A DNA stretch of 64,000 bases, taken from Adiantum capillus-veneris (taxonomy: Eukaryota; Streptophyta; Polypodiopsida; Polypodiales; Pteridaceae). The notes below the pieces were generated by a model. It searched no databases and was not told the origin of the DNA. It saw nothing but the letters and a program-made list of their open reading frames with translations. A program made the translations under genes and the position numbers. How positions within the stretch are numbered: the first letter of the stretch is position 1; each line of letters starts with the position of its first letter. The DNA is taken from positions 53,331,253 through 53,395,252 of the forward strand of contig CM043959.1 in the NCBI GenBank assembly GCA_014529385.2, given 5' to 3'. This document shows, in pieces, positions 44,594-55,855 of the stretch.

Positions 44594-46335
44594 ATGTGTT
44601 GCCATTATTGTAAAGCTAATGATCACTTGATCAAGTCGTGTCCTAAGTTGAAGGCCAAAGAGGCTAAGAAGAAAGAGGGTGGTTCCACTGCAAATGTTGG
44701 TTCCACTACAAATGCAGCCATTGTTGAGTCTTTTGTGAAAGGAGACTGTGTTGCTGATGTGGATGTAGAATGGGCTTTTAGCACAGAGTGCACCTACAAT
44801 CCTGTTGTCCATGATGCATGCTTGTCAGTTGCTGTAGATTCACATGTGTGGTATTTCGACAGTGGTGCTACAAAGCACATTACCTCACATTGTGAATTGT
44901 TTACCTCTCTCGAGTCTGTCCTTCGTGAGAATTCAGTCACTTGTGCCAACAATGCCTCTTGTCCGGTTCAGGGAGTTGGAAAGATTGTGCTTACTACTGC
45001 AAATGGCAGTTCCTTCACACTTGTTGATGCACTTTATGTACCTGGGATGAAGAAGAATCTCTTGTCTGTATCCGCACTTGCTAGACTTAGACTTGTAGTC
45101 AAATTTGTGGATGACAGATGTACAGTTCATGATCTCAGTTTTGGTGGTGATGAAATTGTTGCATCTGGCCTTTTGTGCCGTGTACTGTATAAGCTCACTT
45201 TGTATGACAAGTGTGGACAACATTTTGCAAATGCTGTTGCAGATTCAAGGGCTATTTCAGATGCAAAACTTTGGCAGGCACGTTCTGGTCATCTGAATTT
45301 TGCCAGTTTGATGCGTTTGTAGAAATCTTATATGGTTGCTTCTTTGCCGCCTCCTGAAGCACCTGTCAAACATGTTTGTTAAGGCTCTATTTTGGGTAAG
45401 ATGCAGCATTCTAAGTTTCCAAAGGATGGTTCAGTTTGGGCCACCTGCAGGTTGCAGCTTGTGCATAGTGATGTTTGTGGGCCCATGCAAACTCCGTCCT
45501 TGGGCAATTACCTTTACTTCGTGACTTTCATTGCTGATTACTCCAGGCATGCATGGGTATTTCTGCTTAAAGCAAAGTCCAAAGTTTTTATGTGCGTCAA
45601 ACAATTTTTGGCTATGGTTGAAAATGTCTCGAAATGTACTATCGGCACCCTCCGTTCCGATCGAGGGGGGGAGTATATATCTCATGAATTTAAGGCATTT
45701 GTGGCTAGTCGTGGGATATAACACCAATGTGCAATGCCTTATACACCTCAGCAAAATGCTGTTGCTGAGAGAAAAAACAGGTCACTTACGGAAATGGCAC
45801 GATGTATGGTCAAAAGTCAAGCTTTGCCGCATTCCTTTTTTGGCTTGAGGCCATCATGTGTGCCACTTATGTACTTGACAGGTGTCCTACGAAAGCTTTG
45901 TAGTCTATTACTCCATATGAAGCATGGCATGATAGAAAGCCTTCTATTGAGCACATGCGTGTTTTTGGCTGTTTGGCATATGCTTTGGTGCCACAAACAT
46001 AGCGCAAAAAATTGGATGATAAGGCTGTCAAATGTATTTTTGTTGGTTATAGTGCTGAAAGCAAAGATTACAGGTTATATCATCCGCAAACAAAGTGTAT
46101 TCTGGTTTCACGGGATGTAGTGTTTGTGGAAGATTCTGCTCAGCCCTTGTTGTCATGTACTAGAGACAATAATGTAAGCTCACAGGAAATTTATGACACT
46201 TTGTTGCCTCTTTTCAGTGGTGGAAATACGAATGTAAGTTCCAATGAGGCAAATGTACAGCCTATGGGGGTTTCTGAAAATGTTATAGATCAGCCTATTA
46301 CTAATGCAAATGTACATAATGTACTTGATGAGTAA
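44594..46335 (+). pseudogene. zinc knuckle, protease and integrase of E
   Basis: Zinc knuckle CHYCKANDHLIKSC (44597-44641). Protease active site WYFDSGATKHIT near 44850. The integrase zinc part includes SGHLNFASL and, after a TAG at 45320, HVC followed by a TAA. The core shows HSDVCGPMQTPSLG, LRSDRGGEYIS and TPQQNAVAERKNRSL, giving D, D and E, with a stop at 45719-45721 and a frameshift near 45845. The C-terminal part GYSAESKDYRLYHPQ and VSRDVVF follows to 46335. Confidence 0.88.
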
Positions 46336-48051
46336 AGGGCTGAAAATGAGCAGGCTAAAGGTATGACAAAATGGCTAGTGCACACTTTGCATGACAGTAC
46401 ATTGGATGCACCTTTATCTAGTCGTACTCATTCAGGCTCTCGCCATGCATCTTATGCATCAGATTGTTATGCTTTGGCTGTGTCTAGCTTACATGATGTT
46501 GAGGTGCCTTTGTCTTTTGATGAAGCACAGAATTTAGAAAATTGGATGGCTGCCATGCAATCAGAATATGATGCACTTATAGAAAATGACACATGGACTT
46601 TATGTGATTTGCCTCCTGGAAAAAAGGCCATTGGTACGAAGTGAGTTTACAAGTTGAAATGCAAGCCGGATGGTGAGATCGATCGCCATAAGGCTCGACT
46701 TGTTGCAAAGGGTTATGCACAACAAAATGGCATAGATTATGAAGAGACTTTTTCTCAACCTTGTTGTATGACTACTGTACGTTTTCTATGTGCATTGGCA
46801 GCTCATTTTGGTTGGGATGTACATCAATCAGACATTGTTACTACTTTCTTGAATGGTGACATATTTGAGGAAGTTTATGTAATGCAACCTTGTGGTTTTG
46901 TCATAAAAGGAAAGAGGGAAAAGTGTGCAGATGTAAGAAGGCTTCATATGGGTTGAAGCAATCTCCTCATGCTTGGTATGAGAAAGCTGACACTCATTTG
47001 GTTAAACGAGGCTTTCGTAACAGTCCAACAGAAAGCACATTGTATGTAAAGCGTGAGGGTGATGTACTTCTTGTTGTGGTTCTTTATGTCGATGATTTGC
47101 TAATCATTGGACCAAATGAGAGACATATTGCTGAATTTAACGCTGATTTGAATGCTACTTTCAAGATGAAAGATTTGGGGCTGTTGCATCATTACTTGGG
47201 TATACAGTTTAAGCAGTGTGATGGTGGTATTACCTTGTGTCAAAAAAGTTACATAGAGACATTGCTATGTAAGTTTGGACTTGAGGATTGCAAAACTATT
47301 GCCAGTCCCATGGAAACTTGGTTTGAAGTTGAGTCTACATGATGTTGGCGATCCTGCTGATGTCACTCTTTACCAAACTACTATTGGCTGCCTCATTTAT
47401 GTATGCAACACGAGGCGAGATATCCAGTTTGCAGTCTCACAAGTTAGCAGATTTATGCATAGCCCAGGGTCTAAGCATTGGTAGGCTGTCAAGAGGATTT
47501 TCCGCTACCTTAGTGGCACTTTACATCTTGGCTTGTTTTATCCCAAGGGGGGATCATTGCCACCAGACTTACATGCTTTTTGGCCTCAGATTGGGCTGGT
47601 TGTTTTGACACGCGAGTGTCCACAAGTGGTTTTTATTTCATGCTTGGCAGTTCATGTATATCATGGTTGTGCAAGAAGCAACCTATTGTGGACACTTTGA
47701 TTTGTGAGGCTGAGTACAGGGCAGTCTTCACAGCTACGGTTGAGTGTGTATGGCTCAGACGCCTTATGGTTGATTTGGGTGTTGGACAGGACAGTGCCAA
47801 CACTATCTACACTGACAATCAAAGCGCGTTGGCAGTTGCAAGGAAGCCATTTTTTCATGCTCGCACAAAGCACATTGAGGTGCATTACCACTATGTCAGG
47901 GAGAGGCTCTCAGGCAGGAGAGGCTCTCAGGCAGGAGAGCCTCAACTTGGCTTATGTGCCAACACAGGACAACCTTGCAGACCTTTTCACAAAGGCATTG
48001 TCTCGTGAGAAGCTTGAAGCTTTCCGCAAAGCTTTGGGCTTACTCCCCTAA
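46336..48051 (+). pseudogene. reverse transcriptase and RNase H of E
   Basis: RT starts with NWMAAMQSEYDALIENDTW, then a TGA at 46642, KARLVAKGYAQQNGIDYEE, ASYGLKQSPHAWYE and the catalytic YVDDLLIIG near 47086. The block MKDLGLLHHYLGIQ follows. RNase H has YTDNQSALAVARKPFFHAR and TKHIEVHYHYVRE, then a 17-bp tandem duplication at 47901-47934 that shifts the frame before LADLFTKAL. Several other frame changes occur near 46940, 47330 and 47600. Confidence 0.88.
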
Positions 48052-48146
48052 TTTGTGGACTGGTCATGTCCTCAAGGCATGGACCAGTCCTCAGGGCATG
48101 GCACTTTCCTTTACTCATGTGCCAGCTCTCGTTCAGCGCATCACTC

Positions 48147-48157
48147 CAGGGGGGATT
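48147..48157 (+). other. polypurine tract of E
   Basis: CAGGGGGGATT directly before the TGTTAGC start of the 3' LTR. Confidence 0.8.
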
Positions 48158-48384
48158 TGTTAGCATATGCATGTGGTAGTAATGTGTGTGAACACACTAG
48201 GACTGCGAGGGAATTTTTTCCCTCTTTAGGAATTTGTTTCCCCCGAGCATTTTATATACGCCCATTACTCTAGGGCTATCTATCTTTCCATTGCACACTA
48301 AGTCACACACTCTCTATTGTGTGCCTTGAGCTTACTTCATCTTCTCCAAGCTGTGTGCATTTCTCTGCAACCCTAAATCCAACA
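48158..48384 (+). repeat. 3' LTR of E
   Basis: 227 bases, TGTTAGCATATG to AAATCCAACA, followed by the duplication CACCC (48385-48389). Confidence 0.93.
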
Positions 48385-49097
48385 CACCCAAAGTGGAGGT
48401 TAAGCTGGCTGAACAAGAATCCGAGATATCTGATTCTGTTCACAAGAGCACTTGCAACCTTACAAAGAGATCCAACATTCTGTGTTGTACCCAGAGTAAG
48501 GACATGGCAAGCGCATGAAGCACTGCAGAAGAAGAGGCCAACTTGGCTCAACTTCCCCAGACTGCCAGCTCCAGAGAGAGGCCAAGTGACAGAGGAATAC
48601 ATGGTGAAAACTCTAACGGGCGCCATGTCATTCTCAAGATTTTGCCAGATCTCTCCTGTGCAATGTTATATAAGATCTGCAGGATGCTACTCACATGCAT
48701 ACAAGTTTTCAATGAGCTTGAGCAGATAGGAGCCCCATGGCTCTCATTCTTGGAAGGAAACAAAGGCTTATGCTACGATTTGAGTGGGCAACCTTCAGAA
48801 GAAATCCTTTACGGATTCTATGCCAGATGCATGTTCAAGTCCTCGAATAATATGCTAGCCTTTGAAGAAGCATTCTACACTGGATTCTTCACCTAGCGAA
48901 CGAAGATATTTGCACCGATGATAAGAAACCTAACATCTAGGTTTGTCGGCTACTCAACCGTGGAACTGAAGAATCAAGTCACCATGAAATTTCTACAAGT
49001 GCCCAACAAAGAACGAAGAATCGGATATCAGTAGGCACTGGAAGCACTTGAAGACCGCCTCGCCCGCTGTCAACCCGAAGACTGCTTCAGCCCATAA
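48385..49097 (+). pseudogene. third ORF of D, 3' part
   Basis: Continues the third ORF in frame across the CACCC duplication (PKWRLSWLNKNPRYLILF). After a frameshift near 48600 the C-terminal part has LPDLSCAMLYKICRMLL, SFLEGNKGLCYDLSGQPSEE and, past a TAG at 48894-48896, FVGYSTVELKNQVTMKFLQV. It ends at a TAA at 49095-49097. Without E the whole ORF would have about 1190 codons. The protein family is not recognised. Confidence 0.65.
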
Positions 49098-49122
49098 AGC
49101 TGTGTCAAGGGACGACACAGGC

Positions 49123-49136
49123 AAGGAGGGGGGGAA
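49123..49136 (+). other. terminal polypurine tract of D
   Basis: AAGGAGGGGGGGAA immediately before TGTTAGCAGC. It starts 25 bases after the stop of the third ORF. Confidence 0.9.
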
Positions 49137-49956
49137 TGTTAGCAGCAAGCTAACGTGCACACCATTTTTTGGAGTTCTCCTTGTAAAACAATTATTATTT
49201 TGATAAATCGCGAATATTGTAACTCCTATTTTCTCGGATAAACTTTGTAATTAATGAGCCGGGGCTACAAGCTTCCAGATTGTATCAGCCAGTCAATTCT
49301 CAGCTTTGGTAGAACTCCAGATTATTAGTTTTCTCTCCTTCTTGCGCTTTCTACTTCCTCTCCGGTTGTCACATTGCGAATGCATTTGTTGCATTACAAC
49401 CGCAGGTAAGAGCTCTATGTACTGACGTAAGCCATTCACCGTATTTCGTAGCTTTTGGCGTCGCCGACCCGCGGCCTAATTTCATCATAACTAGGAATTT
49501 ACATGTTCAAATCAAAAACTAATCATAGGTGGGGTATTGGGGCATCATTGCTAAGCATTTAGATGCATTTTGGGTTGAAAATGACTAGGTCAAAAATCCA
49601 CTGCTGTTAATAATCTCGATTTTGGAACTTGACCTAAAGTAGGGTTTGAGGCCATAGGCATGTGTGCTTAGGTTTTATAAACTTGTCCTAGAAGTTTCGT
49701 TACGTTTGGATGTCATTTGATGTTGTAACGGATATGAATTGTCTGTCGATGAGTAATTGGCTTTTAGGTAATTTTAGTCACTTGAGTGTAGCTTGAGTTA
49801 GATGCGAGTTGTTAGTTGTTTTCCAAGAGATTGACAACCTCTTGTAGCCTCTATGCACTAGTCGAGTCAGCTTCGTCCCATGGTTTGACAAATTAATCGT
49901 GGTTCTCGCTAATACTGCAATAAGATAAGATAGTGAGGTTAGACATGCGTCCCACA
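49137..49956 (+). repeat. 3' LTR of element D
   Basis: 820 bases, matching 26452-27372 apart from substitutions and the loss of about 100 bases after TTAGTTTT (49332), which removes the TATA box. Ends CCCACA and is followed by AAGAT. Confidence 0.92.
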
Positions 49957-50495
49957 AAGATACTTAACTTGAAAAGTTGCAAGCTAAAGTTTAAGAATCC
50001 AATGGAAGGCAAATGATTATAAGTGTTTTAATTCCAAAACATATGTGGTTATTCCACATATCAAACCAAAAACATATGCTTGCTTAATCCTGCCATAATC
50101 TTGTGATAAACATGTGTTATAACCCATACACTAATCACATGATTAATTACTTATATCTACATGTAAGAATAATCCATCATTTTAGTCGGACAAAATTCTT
50201 GAATATAATTAGCTAATTCATGCAGCATCTAGGTTACATTGATGAAAAATCGTGCATGCAATCAACAAATTGATTATGTAATCAAGCAACAAGAACTTTA
50301 TTACTTTGTAATGTAGAGAAATCACCATAAAATAGGTATAATGATTGTTGATTTCCAATTGAGGATAGGTAAATAAGAGTATAGAATATGATAATAAAGC
50401 GGCAATTGGAAAGGATTCTAATTAAGTAATAATATGGTAGTAATTGGAAAGGATTCCAATTGAATAATAATGTGATAGCAATTGAAAAGGATTCC
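49957..50495. repeat. host tandem repeat, unit 2, middle part
   Basis: Continues unit 2 after D and matches 25796-26300 of unit 1. The last 100 bases hold local repeats of AATTGGAAAGGATTCCAATT. It ends with AGGATTCC (50488-50495), which is repeated at 52796-52803. Confidence 0.78.
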
Positions 50496-51011
50496 AAGCC
50501 GGGCGATTAGCTCTCTATACAAAACGGGACGCCATCTGCGAGTGGACAACTTTGATAAAACCCTTATATACGACTCATACTAGGGAATATGACCCCCCTT
50601 TCTACACTTATACGACAATCAATGAAGAAAACTATCATACCCTTATCTTACATATAAAAATTAGGTCTCACATGATCTAACTGAGTAAAACTAGCCAAAG
50701 AGTGTGTAGCATAGTGACCAACAACATACTCAGGAACCACTTTTGTTGATAACCAAATGTACCCTCAATGTGTCTTAGTCTGAATTTCAAACTATGTGTC
50801 CAATCAACCTGCACTCTGGCTACTCGTCCAATTATCACCCATCCAAAGCTAGCACAAATCAACCTTTGACTTGCTCCAAATCAGCCCTTATTCTATGACT
50901 CTCTTGATGCAAAATTTGATGTGTGACCTGAGAAAAAAATTCCCCAAAATTTATATGAGTTCTAATGCACACCTGTGACCAATCGTTACAAGTAATCAAA
51001 CCGGGTTAGGT

Positions 51012-51030
51012 CCCCCCCCCCCCCCCCCCC
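51012..51030. repeat. poly-C run left of the solo LTR
   Basis: Nineteen C in a row. The first base of the LTR (expected T) reads C. Homopolymer lengths in assemblies can be wrong. Confidence 0.7.
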
Positions 51031-52607
51031 GTAACATTTAATTATCTAAAAACTTATGTGTAGCGGAAATTAGCATGAACATAGTGGTCATGTCATTAGA
51101 ATAGATTCCTAATGAGAATTACAAGAGTGCTTGGGTGGAGAGAGCAACAAAAAGCATAACATCTAGTTAGATAGCATCAACAATACTTTCAAAAGAGAGA
51201 GAAATTAAGCTATTGACAACAGTTGAGGACCGGATTTGCATGGAGCCGGTCCCCCCTCCAAAAGGCTTTGTATTATGGTTTCTCCCATCAAGAGAGACAT
51301 TGTACAATACAATTCTTTGTGACTAGCTAGTGCAATGAAGATGAAAGCTTCATGCACTTAGTAAAAGACTTAGCAAACACAACTTTAATTATCCCCGTTC
51401 TCAGACCCAAGACCTCACACACCTTCGAAGATGGTGAGAGCTAGTAGGGTATGAGAGTAGATTGAGAGGAAGAAGGAGTATCTTACGAGAAAGATGTACA
51501 TCTCCTCACATAATCACTCATATTAGCATAGCTTAGCTTAGTAATTAGCTTGGTAGAGGAGATGAGCATGCATTGAAGCTTGGCTCTTGGTTGGATTTAC
51601 ATCCACATGCCAAGAGTGTGTTGATGTAGGCTTCTATCTCACAAGCTTGGAGTAGGTGATGAGCTCTCCATTAAAGCTTGGGAAGATATAGTCTTCTCTT
51701 TCTTCACACATGAGATTGTGTGAGTGTGTGTGTGTGATAATGCCTTGCAAAAATCAGCCCCCTCTCTCTCTTGGGCGAGCCCTCTTGCTATTTGCTCTTG
51801 CAGGCTCCCCATTGGACCTCCCCAAGTCAAGCCAATGGCTATTAAGCAGCATAAGTGATAGCCTTCTGACATGTGTCCCCCTTTCCCCTTTTGTGAGAGC
51901 TTTAGGTAATTTAATAATTAAACTAAACTCTCATTGGACCCCTTTGTCTCCTGGCCAATAGGAATCAGGCAAGCCATTGGGCTCCTGAATGCTCATTGGA
52001 CCCCTTGGGAGACTGTCCTATAGTCTTCTAGGAGACTTAATTCTCATTGGTTCTTTTATTAAGTGTTTTTAAATTAATTAAACTAGATTTACTCTAGCCT
52101 AATTCTCATTGGTCCACCTCCAAGGCCATCCAATAGGAATTGGGCACACCTTGTGGGCATCTGGGCTAGGGAGCTGACATGTGTCCCTAATTCCCTTTGT
52201 GTAAAGGGAGCCTGTGTGTGTGTGTGTGACTTTCTCTCTCATCCCCTAGAAGAAAGGCTCGCCCCCTCCCACGTAGGGATATGCAAAGACTTTTTTTTAC
52301 ACACACAAAGCATCCAATTCCCCTAGGGTTGACCTTTGGACATAACCTTTGAATTTTGGAACCTTAGCATTTTGGAAGTCTTAATGGGCTGAACCTTAGG
52401 GTCTTTTTAGCCCATTGTTGCACATGGTTCTTTTGCAGATGGCCCCCCTTTTGGATCCCTATTTTCCCTCCTTTGGATCCCTACTGTGGCCGGTCTGCTA
52501 GCTTAACCAATATTCTAGATTTTTCTCCCCTGGCACTTCCCCACATTAAATGATCAGTTTAATATGAGAAAATCATTTAGGAGAATTAGATATTGATTAT
52601 TATGACA
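51031..52607 (-). repeat. solo LTR of the A/B family
   Basis: About 1.58 kb, GTAACATTTAAT to ATTATGACA, with no internal region or partner. It is closest to the 5' LTR of B. C runs flank it on both sides, so a CCCCC target duplication fits but cannot be proven. Solo LTRs arise by recombination between the two LTRs of one element. Confidence 0.88.
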
Positions 52608-52633
52608 CCCCCCCCCCCCCCCCCCCCCCCCCC
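52608..52633. repeat. poly-C run right of the solo LTR
   Basis: Twenty-six C in a row, continued by CTCCCACTCGTCCCC. Likely the pre-insertion poly-C tract plus target duplication. Confidence 0.7.
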
Positions 52634-52803
52634 TCCCACTCGTCCCCTAAGTATGATACCCCCTCCCTTATTTTTAATCTTGGAAGATAAATTATTGGGG
52701 GCCTGCCCCTAACTTATACTCTTACGTAACGTGTAAAAAACCCCCCCTCCCTTGCACTTATGTGGTGCTGTAAGTTTTCCATGGTGAATCCCCCGAGGAT
52801 TCC

Positions 52804-52955
52804 TATTGAATAATAATATGGCAACAATTGGAAAGGATTCCAATTGAGAGAAGAGGTTGATAATAACCTGATTAAATAATAGATCTACATTACCCAAATT
52901 TTCTTTGGAGTTATTGATCTCTCAAAGTTTTGATGTAGTAGTCACCAAGTTGTTT
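52804..52955. repeat. host tandem repeat, unit 2, last part
   Basis: Resumes the host repeat after the 8-bp duplication and matches 26262-26420 of unit 1, ending at CAAGTTGTTT. Confidence 0.78.
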
Positions 52956-53724
52956 TCCACAACAACACATCTCCCTTCTCCCAAGAGTGTTCAAGTGTGT
53001 GTAAAACTCAGTGGGAATCCCATTTATATAGAGTTTGGAGGTTCCTTGTTGCCCAAATCAACCCTATACCTCCCTAGGTGGCCCCCTCTTGCTAAAAGCA
53101 TGTGTAGAGGTGTCACAAGCTCCCACTTAGTCATTAGGGGTGTCCCTCTTTACCCTTTTGGGTGATACACCTCATGTAGTGCCCACATGCTCATATAGTC
53201 AACATACCATAAGAGATGGGTCCATGGATATGGTCATTTATGGGCATACATACACATAGATGTCCATGCACATGCACACATACATACCTTAGACTTAGGA
53301 ATTAATTTATTAACACTAGGATGAAAATTAATTGTATACAGTGAGCTTAGCTTATCAGCTGAAAGTTGCTATCAAAAGACAAGCTTGAGGATGAGAGGTT
53401 AAGGTGTTAGATGCACACACCTGCTATATTTAGCAATTTTTGTAGTAGGTACCTATTCTTATGGAAATTCAGGACTGGGTATATTTTGACGAGACGGTCG
53501 TGTCTGGGTGTGTGTAAGCACCTTAAAACTTTCTATTGTTGGATGAAAATGACAAAAAAATGTAAAAATGTCATTTTTAAAAATATTCCAATATATTTAT
53601 CATTAGCTTATCAGAGGTGGAGAAACTCCCAAAAATAGTAACTTTTTGTTTATGACTAGAATGGCTTGATATGCATTCCTTTACATGGGAATCCCCTCTC
53701 CAAGGGTGGTAGAGACATTACACT
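52956..53724. other. non-coding stretch, nothing recognised
   Basis: AT-rich single-copy-looking sequence with several CATACACATA-type stretches near 53240-53290. No gene found. Confidence 0.5.
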
Positions 53725-54342
53725 TTGCATGCTTTCCATGCTCACAACTTGCAGTATCCAACTTATCTTGCAACAAGACCATTGGCATGCTTCTGTGATG
53801 CATGCATGCACTCAAATTGGAATCACTGCATCAACAAATCCCACATGCAACCTTGGGAGTATCATCTTTTGACACCATTACCTAATGAGGTTGAGACTGA
53901 TTCTGAGCCAACAGATGACATTCCAGTAGATGAAGTCATTGGCTATGATGACTTCATGTATGAAGACCATCATGATGCGTTAAGTAGTGCTCTATGTGTT
54001 GGCGACACATTTGCGATAAATCGAGATTCTTCAACCAATGTTGAGGATGTGGATTTCTACCTAGTCAAGTGTGTTGCGGCAAGGGAGAAGGTGGAGAAGG
54101 GGTACATCAATGAATGGAGCAATGTAATTGAGAGAGGCTTGTATGTTTTGCAAGGATTGTATTACAAGCAACTAGATGCATACACCTTCAAGCTAGGCAG
54201 TGCACATCGCATCATCCACATACTTTCACATCTTGTACGATGTATCAAAATAGCTATGTAGCACATCCCAAAGAGAAGGCAATTGTACACAATCACCCCA
54301 AAAAGCTATGAAGCAATCTATAATAGCATGCACTTCAGTTTG
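53725..54342 (+). pseudogene. unrecognised protein with Cys/His cluster, one in-frame stop
   Basis: A 178-codon open frame runs to a TAG at 54259-54261, then the same frame goes on with HIPKRRQLYTITPKSYEAIY to a stop near 54342. The N-terminal part has CFCDACMHSNWNHC, a possible metal-binding cluster. An acidic stretch (EVETDSEPTDDIPVDEV) and a folded-looking part (DFYLVKCVAAREKVEKGYI) follow. It could be the last exon of a decayed gene, or a transposon-carried one. I do not recognise the family. The start may be an exon border rather than the first ATG. Confidence 0.5.
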
Positions 54343-54539
54343 TAAGCTGTAACCTAAGGATTTTTAACATAATTTTTTATGCGGGTAATGCAATTCTCTC
54401 AGTTCCTTGTCTCTTGTGTGTGTATATGGCTATGGCGTTTATCGCAGCCAATAATGATAACTGCCTTTTATGATGGTTATGTCTATCTTTACAACCACGT
54501 TCAGTAAACTAGCATTAGCATTTTCAAGTCCTCAACTTT

Positions 54540-55280
54540 GTTGGAGAGTCAATTTACAAGCATACCGTGTATCCGAACTACCATACTCATTATGCTACCT
54601 CTTGGTATGCTAGACATAATGATAGTTAAGCTAACATGTATATTGGGTATGCTCTAGTTGTGCTAATTATCATATTGGGTATACTAGTTAGCATACACAA
54701 TATTCTCATTAGCATACTAGTTAGCAGTCCAAGTACGCTAGTTAGCATACACAGTATACCTGCAAGCATGCTTGGCTGGCACACCAAATATGCTAGCTAG
54801 TATGTACAATATGCTAACTAGCATACCCAGTATGCTAGCTACCATACCTTGTTTACCTCAAATCATGCTTAATTGTGACACCAAATATGCTAGTTAGTAT
54901 GTTCACTATGGTAACTAGCATACCCAATATGCTATGTAGCATACTACTACTATGATCTGAATGCTTATTATAATTATATGAATGCTAGTTAGCATACCCT
55001 ATATACCTAAAAGCATGCCTAGTTGGCACACCAAATATGCTAGTTAGTATGTTCAATATGCTAACTAGCATACCTTGTGTGCTATTTATCATACTTCTAT
55101 TGTGCTTAGAATGCTTATGATTATTTTATGTGTATGCTAGCTATCATACCTTGTATGTTAGTTAGCATACACATACACTAGCTAACATGCTAGTTAGCAT
55201 ACGCAATATGCTAGTTATTATACCGAGTATGCTAGTTAGCAAATCCAAGATGGTAGTTAGCATACCCATTATGCTAGCAC
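54540..55280 (+). repeat. minisatellite array 1 (TATGCTAGTTAGCATA type)
   Basis: The near-palindromic core TATGCTAGTTAGCATAC with variants recurs every 20-30 bases. A higher-order unit of about 200 bases, with GGCACACCAAATATGCTAG and TAGCATACTACTACTATG, repeats within the array and again in array 2 in the same orientation. Confidence 0.85.
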
Positions 55281-55501
55281 ATAGAAACCCCGATTTGGTC
55301 ACAAAAGAATAAAATACCACAAAAGTTGTTTCTTAACATCTCAAATGTAAGTTAGAAAAGCTATGGACATTGAAACAGTGATTCGAATCCCTCATGATAT
55401 TACAACATCAAATGACTTGACATAGTTTTGAATTTTACAAAGAGTGTGTTGCTGCTAACTCCATAAAGTTACATCACAAAAGAATGTACGTAAAGGACAT
55501 T
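55281..55501. other. short non-coding stretch
   Basis: Nothing recognised between array 1 and the next coding relic. Confidence 0.4.
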
Positions 55502-55855
55502 CTATTGATGAGTATCTTTGTTATGCCCAGGGTGCTTGTATTTATGCTTCGCTTGTTCCTGCTCTTGCTCAATCTCTTCTTTCTACATTTGCTTCTCCAT
55601 TCTTTCCCTGTACAGCCTTTCCCTCTCATGCCACTCAGCTTCTAGGTCAACCTCCCTTTGTTTCTGATGGAGCTCATCCTTCCATGCCACTTCATCCCTA
55701 GATCTTTTTTCTGCTACTATCGTGATGTCTGACTGGATCAAAAAATGAGTCAGGGCCGATATCAAACACGTTGGATAAGGGGAAAGGGGTACACACCCGG
55801 AACACAAACAATTTGCCTCTCTACAGCTCAGGGTAAACACAACACCCCAATCCAC
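55502..55855 (-). pseudogene. charged coiled-coil C-terminal relic
   Basis: The minus strand reads EKRSRDEVAWKDELHQKQ and EAEWHERERLYRERMEKQM, then a TAG at about 55583, then KEEIEQEQEQAKHKYKHPGH and a stop at 55502-55504. Highly charged, helical, ends basic. It looks like the last exon of a decayed gene. The true upstream border is unclear: the sequence before ITIVAEK may be intron. Family not recognised. Confidence 0.45.

Larger units (their letters stand above)
43156..48384 (+). mobile_element. Ty1/copia LTR retrotransposon E
   Basis: 5229 bp, complete structure: 227-bp LTRs (43156-43382, 48158-48384), tRNA-iMet-type primer site, gag, protease, integrase, RT, RNase H, polypurine tract, perfect duplication CACCC. 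The order with integrase before RT defines the copia class. The LTRs differ at about 20 of 227 positions by eye, so it is not recent. Stops and frameshifts occur in all parts. Confidence 0.95.
26452..49956 (+). mobile_element. giant Ty3-type LTR retrotransposon D
   Basis: Bounded by LTRs 26452-27372 and 49137-49956 and by a perfect 5-bp duplication AAGAT (26447-26451, 49957-49961). Length is 23505 bp, or about 18.3 kb without the later copia insertion E. Order: LTR, tRNA-Asp primer site, repeat-rich leader, gag, protease, RT, RNase H, integrase, a second retropepsin-like region, a spacer, a long third ORF, polypurine tract, LTR. Primer type and size recall the Athila/Tat branch of plant Ty3 elements; the branch is inferred. 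All ORFs carry stops and frameshifts. Confidence 0.92.
50496..52795. mobile_element. insert with 8-bp target duplication (possible hAT-type)
   Basis: The host repeat is interrupted exactly between two copies of AGGATTCC (50488-50495 and 52796-52803). An 8-bp duplication is typical of hAT DNA transposons. The ends are weakly inverted: CCGGGCGATTAGC at the left against CGGGGGATTCACC on the minus strand at the right. Without the solo LTR inside, the element is about 720 bp and has no transposase, so it would be non-autonomous. Confidence 0.55.

Noticed and set aside
54540-55280. CRISPR-like repeat array
   Set aside because: Units vary in length and sequence, no uniform spacers, no cas genes, and the context is eukaryotic; it is a minisatellite.
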